DNA of 64,000 nucleotides from Gloeothece verrucosa PCC 7822 (GTDB taxonomy: Bacteria > Cyanobacteriota > Cyanobacteriia > Cyanobacteriales > Microcystaceae), in the NCBI RefSeq assembly GCF_000147335.1, contig NC_014501.1:1751501-1815500 (forward strand), written 5' to 3'. How positions within the stretch are numbered: the first letter of the stretch is position 1; every line of letters begins with the position of its first letter. Shown piece after piece: positions 18,355 to 25,233 of this stretch. A program made the translations under genes and the position numbers. The notes beneath the pieces are model-generated. The model was not told the DNA's origin. It saw only the letters and a program-made list of their open reading frames with translations, and did no database searches.

Positions 18355-19431
18355 ATGCCTAGCGTCCGTAAACAGAGTCAAAGTCCGACCAATCCAGAAA
18401 ATCCGCCTGAACCAAAACAGCACAATTTTGTAGAGCAGACAGAGATTTCTTTGTCAGAAGTAGATGATTTAGATGAACAAGATGATGCACAAGAACTAGA
18501 ACCCGATCTAGAACAAGCTCTAGAAGAAGATTTACCAGACGACTACGAGCAACCGACTTTCTTTCAAGCGATTGGGACTCTCTATGGAAAGGTTACCAAA
18601 ACGGAAGAAGGACAGTTTTGCATTTCACTAGGCCGACAAGAATACAAACTGTTTATCCTTCGCCATCGATACAGAGCTTGGTTGAAACAGTTTGAAAATG
18701 CTCCTGATGTGCCTCTATATTTAAAGGTTTACCCAAAAATTCTGATTATTCCTCGTGCAGATATGATCATCTCCTTTCAAGTGGTAGCGTGGTTATCAAC
18801 CCCCTTCCCGGATCAGGAGACAGAACCCGGTATTTTTATTTTTAAGGGAATTTGGCAGTTTTTACCTCAAATTAAAACACCTGTTATTTCGGTGTATCGT
18901 AACGCCAATGCCGTTGATCCCACTGAGAAGTTTAAAGCGACTCACTTACCGGTATTAATGCGACGCACTGAAGAAGATATTCGACCTTTTCGCTTCAATC
19001 CTAAAATTCCCAAGGATCAATTACCGCCAAGGTGGTTTATCCAAGCTCGCTTTAAGTTTATCCCGAGTCGAGAATGTTTTGGCTGGGTGGAAGACCTTGA
19101 ATCCCCGACGCAAACTATCCCTAGATACAAAAGACCCGTCAAACCTGTGTCAACAGAAACAGATAATCGAGATAATCGAGATAATCGGGATTATCGGGAT
19201 AATCGGGATTATCGGGATAATCGGGATAGTAGTAGTGGCGATAACCGAAGATTTCAAAAAAAGGTTATCTCTTCTGCCTCAGATAAACCCTACACTGCTC
19301 AAAGATCTTTCCCTAGCGAGAAACCCCCCGCTTCTGAGAAACCTAAAGGCGTTGTTTTAAAGCCCACCAAACTTAAAAATATACCTCCTAAAGAGCAGTC
19401 GGAAACAAATTCGGGGTCTGATCCTGAGTAA
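18355..19431 (+). CDS. Conserved cyanobacterial hypothetical protein with DNRDYRDNRD repeats
   Basis: The preferred start is the ATG at 18355 (MPSVRKQSQ); the TTG at 18331 adds eight unconvincing residues. The N-terminal 70 residues are very acidic (DDLDEQDDAQELEPDLE). A compact middle domain of about 170 residues (FFQAIGTLYGKVTKTEEGQF to LPPRWFIQARFKFI) has the look of a beta-rich conserved domain. The C-terminal 100 residues are basic and low complexity, and contain seven tandem copies of a Asp-Asn/Tyr-Arg unit. The layout suggests an RNA- or protein-binding scaffold, but this is only inference and no family was recognised. Confidence 0.72.
   Translation: MPSVRKQSQSPTNPENPPEPKQHNFVEQTEISLSEVDDLDEQDDAQELEPDLEQALEEDLPDDYEQPTFFQAIGTLYGKVTKTEEGQFCISLGRQEYKLFILRHRYRAWLKQFENAPDVPLYLKVYPKILIIPRADMIISFQVVAWLSTPFPDQETEPGIFIFKGIWQFLPQIKTPVISVYRNANAVDPTEKFKATHLPVLMRRTEEDIRPFRFNPKIPKDQLPPRWFIQARFKFIPSRECFGWVEDLESPTQTIPRYKRPVKPVSTETDNRDNRDNRDYRDNRDYRDNRDSSSGDNRRFQKKVISSASDKPYTAQRSFPSEKPPASEKPKGVVLKPTKLKNIPPKEQSETNSGSDPE
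19162..19224 (+). repeat. Seven tandem 9-base repeats inside a coding region
   Basis: Seven in-frame units alternate between GATAATCGG/GATAATCGA and GATTATCGG. Each adds three residues (Asp, Asn or Tyr, Arg). Because GATTATC is the reverse complement of GATAATC, neighbouring units also form inverted pairs. The array could change length in units of three codons without breaking the frame. Confidence 0.9.
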
Positions 19432-19433
19432 TG

Positions 19434-20393
19434 CTAGTCCACCTCAAATGAAAGCTCTTTTTTAAGGGCAGATGGGCTAGAAATAGCTAAATACAGTCCT
19501 AATAAGACAATGACACAGCCGGCCCAGTTCGATAGGCTCAAGCTTTCTGCAAAGAAAATCCAAGCTCCTAAGCCGGCGAGAATGGGTTCTAATAAAAGAG
19601 AAACAGCGACAAGCTCGGAAGATAAAGAATTTAGGCTGGAAACCAGTAAACTTTGCCCGATGATTTGACAAATTAGGGCTAAGGCGATTACGGATAACCA
19701 TCCATGCCAAGAATCAGGAATTATTGTTTCTTGGTTCAATAAAGCTATTGGTAACAGAAAAATACTGCCTAAACCACAGGTGTATAAGACAATCGAGGAA
19801 GTGTTAAATTGGTTTTGCAGTCGTTCGATAATGATCAGATAAACCGCAAAAGCGATTGCTGAACCAAGAGAGGCTAAATCCCCGCTCAATTTATGACTAG
19901 CCAAACTAAAGTCATCTAAGACGATCGCGGCGGCTCCCCCAATGGCAATAATAATACCTATTAACATTCGGCGATCACAGGGTTTTCGCCACAATAACCA
20001 CAAGCCAAAAGTCGTAAATAAAGGTGACATATTACCCAGAATTGTCACATTCGCTACGCTCGTCTGAGTCAAGCACCAAGAGCAAATGGTTAAGTCAGTG
20101 GTGACACAAATGGCGGCGGCGGTTAATAGGCCTATTACTTTTAAATTTTCTCGAGATAAATTAGAGAGTTGACTCAAAAGCGGTTTTTGAGCTTTGATTG
20201 TTTTCCAGATTCCTAATACTAAAGCTGTCAAAAATAAGCGATAAAATATGGTCGCTGTAAAACTTATTTCCTGTTGACTCAATCGGATTAAAATTGACGC
20301 TGAAGAGACAGAAATTAAAGCAAAAATTAGGCAAATTAGTCCTTGTGTAACTTGAGAAATTTTGGGAGGGGAAAATACTTGGTTTTTGGGCAT
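19434..20393 (-). CDS. DMT-superfamily (EamA) transporter
   Basis: A 319-residue inner-membrane protein with about ten hydrophobic segments arranged as two EamA halves, the standard form of drug/metabolite transporters. Recognisable pieces are SVSSASILIRLSQQEISFTATIFYRLFLTAL in the first half and SELVAVSLLLEPILAGLGAWIFFAESLS in the second. The substrate cannot be deduced. Its stop lies two bases from the end of the convergent 18355 gene, so the two 3' ends meet with no room for separate terminators. Confidence 0.88.
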   Translation of the reverse strand: MPKNQVFSPPKISQVTQGLICLIFALISVSSASILIRLSQQEISFTATIFYRLFLTALVLGIWKTIKAQKPLLSQLSNLSRENLKVIGLLTAAAICVTTDLTICSWCLTQTSVANVTILGNMSPLFTTFGLWLLWRKPCDRRMLIGIIIAIGGAAAIVLDDFSLASHKLSGDLASLGSAIAFAVYLIIIERLQNQFNTSSIVLYTCGLGSIFLLPIALLNQETIIPDSWHGWLSVIALALICQIIGQSLLVSSLNSLSSELVAVSLLLEPILAGLGAWIFFAESLSLSNWAGCVIVLLGLYLAISSPSALKKELSFEVD

Positions 20394-20645
20394 GATGGAT
20401 GGGTAATAACTGAAAATTTAAGTTATAAGGTTTTGTTTTAAAGTTTTTTTAATTTCGCGCTAAGCAACAAAGGACGCAAAGAAATACGCCTTTGGTGATG
20501 AGTTGGCTCAGAAATGTGATTAAGATAAACGGATCATTTTAAGCACTTGATAAATAATCGACCTTTGAGGGTTTGCGTTCTTCTTCTATAATAACTATTG
20601 TCTGAGTTCGGTTTTGATATCAAAATAACAATTACTCATTAATTT

Positions 20646-21527
20646 ATGTCTTTCCTGCCTCGAGAAACTGAAAACCTGATAGAATCTACTTCCATTACTC
20701 TAGCTCAACAAATTCAATGTCAGCCGATTGTAACGCCTTTGTGCCCTCTACCGATTGCGACAACTTATGTTAACGGCGGCAGTGGCGGCACACCAATTTT
20801 ACTGCTTCATGGTTTTGATAGCTCGGTTTTAGAATTTCGTCGGCTGTTACCCCCATTAGCGGCTCAACAAGAAACTTGGGCCCTGGATTTGTTAGGCTTT
20901 GGCTTTACAGAACGTGTGGCAGGACTTTCGATTTCTCCATCGGCGATTAAAACTCATCTGTATTATTTCTGGAAGACTCTCATTGGACAACCTGTAATTT
21001 TAGTGGGGGCTTCTATGGGAGGAGCAACGGCGATTGATTTTACTCTCACTTATCCTGAAGTAGTCGAGCAATTGGTTCTGATTGATAGTGCTGGTATGAC
21101 GAAGAGCCCGGTCATTGGTAAGTTGATGTTTCCTCCTTTTGATTCTTTGGCTACGGCTTTTTTGAGTAATCCTCAAGTACGACAAAATATTAGTCGCGCG
21201 GCTTATTATGATAAAAGTTTGGCTAATCAAGATGCTCAACTCTGTGCTGCGCTACACTTGAAATGTACTGGCTGGAGTCAAGCCTTAATTTCTTTTACAA
21301 AAAGTGGCGGTTATGGTTGTTTTAGTGAACAACTCCCAAAGATTAAGCAGCCAACTTTGATTTTATGGGGTGAAAATGATCAAATCTTGGGAATAAAAGA
21401 TGCTGCTCGTTTTCAAGCCGCCCTTGGCAATAGCCGCTTAATTTGGCTAAAAAATTGTGGCCATGTCCCTCATTTGGAACAGCCTCACATCACTGCTCAA
21501 TCTATTCTCGATTTTTGCCATGTTTAA
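20646..21527 (+). CDS. Alpha/beta-hydrolase
   Basis: A 293-residue alpha/beta-hydrolase fold enzyme. Catalytic features in order are the oxyanion loop LLHGFDSSVLEFRRL, the nucleophile elbow GASMGG, the acid in LWGENDQILG and the histidine in GHVPHLEQP. It has no signal peptide. The substrate is unknown; esterase or lyase activities occur in close relatives. Its last eight bases overlap the start of the DUF1400 gene, so the two are translationally coupled. Confidence 0.9.
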   Translation: MSFLPRETENLIESTSITLAQQIQCQPIVTPLCPLPIATTYVNGGSGGTPILLLHGFDSSVLEFRRLLPPLAAQQETWALDLLGFGFTERVAGLSISPSAIKTHLYYFWKTLIGQPVILVGASMGGATAIDFTLTYPEVVEQLVLIDSAGMTKSPVIGKLMFPPFDSLATAFLSNPQVRQNISRAAYYDKSLANQDAQLCAALHLKCTGWSQALISFTKSGGYGCFSEQLPKIKQPTLILWGENDQILGIKDAARFQAALGNSRLIWLKNCGHVPHLEQPHITAQSILDFCHV

Positions 21528-22065
21528 ATTGTTCTTCTCTCCTCCTGTTGGCTTTAAGCTTCGCCTCCCTTTAAGCGGCTTGATGGTTGGCCTTTTATGG
21601 TTTATCGCACCTGTTGCTGAGGCTGCTGAAACGATCATTTTGAAATATAGTGTTTTACGAGAGTCTATTTCTGTGCCTGAATTGAGCAATTTTGTTAAAA
21701 CCGGTGAACTCTCCTCGTCTTTAAAAGCTTATTTGGTGTTGGCTAAAAAAAATCCTGAGCAACTGCGACAAGCTTTAACTGATCCGGTTAAGGTGGATGG
21801 TGTGGTACTATCACAAATTCTCAATAGTTTCCCTGGAGAATTTTTACTCGATCAAGTTAGCGAGGTGATCCATACACCGAGTAAAAGATCTAGCCGTCAA
21901 GCTTTACGTAGCGCCTTGGTTAGTTCGGCTTTACCCGATAACAATGTTCGCTTAATTGAAGTATTGGAAAATTATCCCACTTCCGAAGTTAATGTAGAAG
22001 GGGATCGTTTGGTAGATGCTTATCGCAGTATTGATAATATTGCTAAACGTTTACCCAAATTTTAA
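21520..22065 (+). CDS. DUF1400-domain protein, probably exported
   Basis: The start is the ATG at 21520, whose codons overlap the stop of the hydrolase gene; the longer frame from 21457 lies inside that gene. The 181-residue product begins with a basic residue run and a hydrophobic segment ending in VAEAAE, a likely signal peptide. The remainder matches the cyanobacterial DUF1400 pattern: ETIILKYSVLRESISVPELSNF, FVKTGELSSSLKAYL and DPVKVDGVVLSQILNS. DUF1400 is often found in front of an alpha/beta-hydrolase domain; here the two are separate genes. The function is unknown. Confidence 0.8.
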   Translation: MFKLFFSPPVGFKLRLPLSGLMVGLLWFIAPVAEAAETIILKYSVLRESISVPELSNFVKTGELSSSLKAYLVLAKKNPEQLRQALTDPVKVDGVVLSQILNSFPGEFLLDQVSEVIHTPSKRSSRQALRSALVSSALPDNNVRLIEVLENYPTSEVNVEGDRLVDAYRSIDNIAKRLPKF

Positions 22066-22268
22066 TAAGCTAAAGTATTGAGGGTTTCTTTTAAATACGC
22101 ATAAACTTGCTCGTCAAGGTCTTTTGGCTCAAGAAGTACATCACTGACCATTTTTTCAGCTTGCCAACGTCTAAAACCTGAACTAGCAGCGATCGCTTCT
22201 TTTAAAGAGATCCAAACTTCACGATCTTCTCCAGTTTGACCACTTGAAAATGCAGTTGAGCTTGCCAT
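22062..22268 (-). CDS. Small conserved hypothetical protein (68 residues)
   Basis: This short soluble protein has a core of EVWISLKEAIAASSGFRRWQ and a C-terminal DLDEQVYAYLKETLNTL. The core looks like a small helical domain. A HIP1 octamer (22189-22196) lies within the gene. Its stop overlaps the convergent DUF1400 stop by four bases. No family function is known to me. Confidence 0.65.
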   Translation of the reverse strand: MASSTAFSSGQTGEDREVWISLKEAIAASSGFRRWQAEKMVSDVLLEPKDLDEQVYAYLKETLNTLAY

Positions 22269-22927
22269 CTTTATTCCTTCTAGTCATGAACTCTTCCCAG
22301 GATAACTTAATTTACTGAAAAAGTTCTGATAAGCCGGACACATTTCTGGGGTTTCTAGCCTTTTGTTGCCCTGCCTTTGGGGATAAATTAAAAATTTTTT
22401 CTCAGGAAATTTTCGCGGCTCTTGGGAATTTTTTACCCATGAGTGAGCCTTTTTGTGTTTTTTTTGAGCGGCTTTTCAACGTTTTCAAGCTTGTTTTAAC
22501 CTAACTCAAAACACTTTTTTTTCACTCACTTTGTTAATCATAAACCCTTAAGTCCTGCATCGTCAACTATATTTTGACGGTTTTTCTAAAATTGGGATAG
22601 TTGGCTCACTCCTCACTCATTGCTCATAAGTAAAAACTCCTAGAAACCTGGTTTAAGCGAGGACTTGAAAAACTTCAATCTTTTCGGTTTTTGCTTGATA
22701 TTTTCTTACTCCTTGCAGTCATCAATTTTGGATAATTTACTAACAGAAACTATAACTCCTCAACTTGAGAACCGCTAAGTACCTGGACACCAATAAAGCA
22801 CTCTAGGTGTTTTGAAATGTAAAATACTTAATCTTAAACGTTTGTTAATTAAACATTAATTTACGATAAACTGATAGACATATCGGTAAAAAATTTGGCG
22901 GTTGCCGCTAGACAAGGAGTTTGAGCG
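22269..22927. other. Long intergenic region upstream of mgtC
   Basis: 660 AT-rich bases without a supported coding frame. A terminator-like hairpin is listed separately (22561-22585). The last 20 bases contain AAGGAG eight bases before the mgtC ATG. The shape suggests a long regulated leader, but I could not match it to a known riboswitch class such as the M-box. Confidence 0.35.
22561..22585 (+). terminator. Terminator-like hairpin far upstream of mgtC
   Basis: CGTCAA (22561-22566) pairs with TTGACG (22574-22579), followed by G and five Ts. In the plus direction it could stop read-through from the DUF1400 operon, making a 3' tail antisense to the 22062-22268 gene, or it could end a small RNA starting after 22269. 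Confidence 0.45.
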
Positions 22928-23452
22928 ATGAGTGTAATGTTTATCAACCACAATGACTGGCTACAGATTACTTTTCGGCTAACACTAGCTTTGCTGGTAG
23001 GTTGTGTCATCGGAGTTAATCGGCAGAAAGGAGGACGACCAGCCGGCATGAGAACCTTTATGTTAGTTAGTCTAGGAGCGGCTTTATTCGTGATGATGCC
23101 ACTGCAAGCAGAAGGAGATAGCCCCTATGCCGCCACTAATGCCTTAAGTCGTACTATACAGGGAGTCACTACAGGAGTAGGCTTTATTGGCGCAGGACTG
23201 ATTTTACAACAATCTTCTCCTGCTATAGAACGTCCTAAAGTGCGTGGTTTAACTACTGCCGCTTCCATTTGGATTGCAGCCGGATTAGGTGCTGCCATTG
23301 GCTGCGGTTTATGGGAAACCGGTTTAATTGGTTCTTTGTTAACTTTAATTACTCTCAGTGGTGTCAAGCGGCTTAAACAAGGGCGATTACTCGCCTTTAA
23401 ACCACCTACTGTACTCAAGGAACAACAGTTGACTGATGTTGCAGAAGATTAG
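22928..23452 (+). CDS. MgtC/SapB family membrane protein
   Basis: A 174-residue inner-membrane protein with four or five hydrophobic segments. Family marks are LVGCVIGVNRQKGGRPAGMRTFMLVSLGAALF near the N-terminus and GVTTGVGFIGAGLILQ followed by VRGLTTAASIWIAAGLGAAIGCG. MgtC proteins help bacteria cope with low magnesium, and in pathogens they inhibit the ATP synthase. In cyanobacteria the role is unknown. It lacks the C-terminal ACT-like domain seen in longer relatives. It is preceded by a strong AAGGAG ribosome site. Confidence 0.92.
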   Translation: MSVMFINHNDWLQITFRLTLALLVGCVIGVNRQKGGRPAGMRTFMLVSLGAALFVMMPLQAEGDSPYAATNALSRTIQGVTTGVGFIGAGLILQQSSPAIERPKVRGLTTAASIWIAAGLGAAIGCGLWETGLIGSLLTLITLSGVKRLKQGRLLAFKPPTVLKEQQLTDVAED

Positions 23453-23771
23453 ATTAGTGTAATTTGCCCAAAATTTAAATATGGTTAATCGCCTTGATCA
23501 TTACAATTTTCCTTGTGTGTAGGGAACATCCGAACAGTGGGAATTGTAGTTTACTCATAGATTAGCTATAGGAAAAATGGGACTTGAAATATTATCATTT
23601 CCTGACAATGTTAGCTTAACTAGCAAAAGTAAAGTTTTTTTGACATATCATAAAAACTCGCCTGGTGTTGAGGTGAGATAAAGTTTTCAATCCCACCCCA
23701 GAAATCAAGCTAATTTGATAGGTTGTTACCCTTAAAATCGAACTTTTCTAGACAAAAACCCTAACAAGACC
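23453..23771. other. Intergenic region with one short ORF
   Basis: This gap between mgtC and the 75-residue gene contains the 34-codon frame listed separately (23577-23681). Beyond it I see only AT-rich DNA. Confidence 0.3.
23577..23681 (+). CDS. Possible 34-residue microprotein
   Basis: The frame MGLEILSFPDNVSLTSKSKV continues to VEVR-stop. AGGA lies four bases before the ATG, which is a plausible ribosome site. The peptide is soluble and polar. There is no homologue I recognise and no terminator nearby, so this may be a chance frame. Confidence 0.28.
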   Translation: MGLEILSFPDNVSLTSKSKVFLTYHKNSPGVEVR

Positions 23772-23999
23772 ATGAAAAGGAATAATAAAAACTCATCTCC
23801 TCAAAAACCCATGCCTTCTAATCTAGAGTTTAAGGTCAATATTCAAGAATTTTATCAGAAAATTATCTATATTTCTCATCTAGAAAACAAGGGGCAAATA
23901 ACCCCTGAAGAAGCTGATCAACAAATCAAGTTTTTTTGGAAGCCGTTAAAAACTTCAAATAAGCTTCATAAAATTTATAAAAATAAGTCTAATGGCTAA
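23772..23999 (+). CDS. Small basic hypothetical protein (75 residues)
   Basis: This protein is lysine- and asparagine-rich, with a central helix-like segment KVNIQEFYQKIIYISHLENK followed by GQITPEEADQQIKFFWKPLK. The TPEEAD turn resembles short helix-turn-helix folds in small cyanobacterial proteins, but no family was recognised. No signal peptide or membrane segment is present. Confidence 0.55.
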   Translation: MKRNNKNSSPQKPMPSNLEFKVNIQEFYQKIIYISHLENKGQITPEEADQQIKFFWKPLKTSNKLHKIYKNKSNG

Positions 24000-24062
24000 A
24001 AAATCCTAAACTCAAAAAAAACAATTAATTTAGCCTAAGCTCTAGATTAACCCGCTCAAACA

Positions 24063-24350
24063 CTAATTTGGTTTAAAATCTGGTAATTCAACGATTTGAA
24101 AGTCCGATAAGTCTAAAGATAAAATCATAGGTTCAGGGTTGTCTTGGAAAGAATCGTTTTGTAACTTAACTAACCAGCGACTCGCTCCTTTTTCGCGGCC
24201 TTGAATAATGCCCATGAAACCGGCTGCGTACTTAGGATAATGAACTCGCACTCGAGTACCCCTAGGAAGTCTCACGAGTAACAAATCACAGATTCTTAAT
24301 AGTAAAGTTAAACCCAAAAGGCAACCCGACAAATTAAACTCAACCATCAC
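24063..24350 (-). CDS. Hypothetical protein with hydrophobic N-terminus
   Basis: 95 residues. The first 27 are hydrophobic (GCLLGLTLLLRICDLLLV) and may be a membrane anchor. They are followed by a small beta-rich part, PRGTRVRVHYPKYAAGFMGIIQGRE, reminiscent of an SH3- or KOW-like barrel. No function is recognised. It is divergently transcribed from the cyclic-nucleotide-binding gene, sharing a gap of 54 bases. Confidence 0.58.
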   Translation of the reverse strand: MMVEFNLSGCLLGLTLLLRICDLLLVRLPRGTRVRVHYPKYAAGFMGIIQGREKGASRWLVKLQNDSFQDNPEPMILSLDLSDFQIVELPDFKPN

Positions 24351-24404
24351 CGTTATTTAAAAGAGTAGCGAATTGATTTTAACCTAAAATTAATATATAC
24401 TTAA

Positions 24405-24830
24405 ATGAAATATAACTTTAATAGAGTATTAATGGCTGATCGAAAAATGTTAGAACCGGTTAGAACAATAGAACTCTTTCAAAAAGCCCCTTCCCCTATG
24501 ACCTTTTATGCAGGCCAGATCATCTTTAGAGAAGGAGACCTAGGGGATGTGATGTATGGGATTATTGAAGGAGAGGTGCAAATGTGGGTAAATGGAAAAG
24601 TGATAGAAACCCTTTATAGTGGCGATGTATTTGGCACAGGAGCCTTAATTCACTCAGATTTTCAGAGGACTTCTACAGCGATCGCCGTGACAGACACCCA
24701 ATTAGGATTTTTAGACCGTCAGCGTTTTCTCTATGCTGTTCATCAAACACCGATGTTTTCGCTTCAGATCATGAAAAGCTACTCAGATCGTTTTCGCCGC
24801 TTAAAATCGCAGGCCAGTCTTAACAACTAA
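24405..24830 (+). CDS. Cyclic-nucleotide-binding domain protein
   Basis: A 141-residue single cNMP-binding domain (Crp-like fold): TFYAGQIIFREGDLGDVMYGIIEGEVQMW for the first strands, then LYSGDVFGTGALIHSDFQRTSTAIAVTDTQLGFLDRQ around the phosphate-binding cassette. The canonical GE-x-A and RxA pattern is only partly kept (GTGALIH, RTSTA), so nucleotide binding is uncertain. There is no helix-turn-helix, so it is not a transcription factor alone. An internal ATG at 24432 is an alternative start. It probably acts as a small sensor or partner protein. Confidence 0.82.
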   Translation: MKYNFNRVLMADRKMLEPVRTIELFQKAPSPMTFYAGQIIFREGDLGDVMYGIIEGEVQMWVNGKVIETLYSGDVFGTGALIHSDFQRTSTAIAVTDTQLGFLDRQRFLYAVHQTPMFSLQIMKSYSDRFRRLKSQASLNN

Positions 24831-25233
24831 GTGGTCAAACCTTTCAATTAATGCTTAAAATCCTTAATTCACCTTAGCCCTTAAAGGGGTTTTGGTTTAA
24901 CATTAGTTAACAACCAACATTTTTTAAACTTTTTCTTTAGAATTGTTGTCTAGAAAAAAAAACTGTTTGATGGAGTTTGTCAAGGAAATTTAATTAAACT
25001 TAAAATAGCGAATAGTTTAGAGAGTGACAACAGAAAATGTTTTAAAAACCCATTAGATATTGTATCATCTCAGGGACGTATTTAAGAGTTTCTTAAAGAT
25101 TTAATTGAAGTTTTTACCGAAAAAAGAAGGATATTTGAAGAAAAGTTGCTACTTGTAAATAATTCATAAAAAGACTTACTTGTTACAATCAATCTCGCTA
25201 AACTAAATACTAGAAACTTAGGGGTAAATACTT
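24831..25233. other. Leader region of ppsA
   Basis: 400 AT-rich bases with no supported ORF. A weak CCC/GGG inverted repeat with a T-run near 24878-24893 may end the previous transcript. AGGGG lies nine bases before the ppsA ATG. Confidence 0.3.

Noticed and set aside
19079..19360. An isoleucine/glycine-repeat frame over the 9-base repeat
   Set aside because: It is the second-frame shadow of the Asp-Asn-Arg repeat; its IIGIIG run is a result of the tandem DNA.
22600..22625. ACTCCTCACTC similar to the conserved Yfr1 small RNA motif
   Set aside because: The flanking hairpins of Yfr1 are not present and the phrase is part of a simple CTCACTC repeat.
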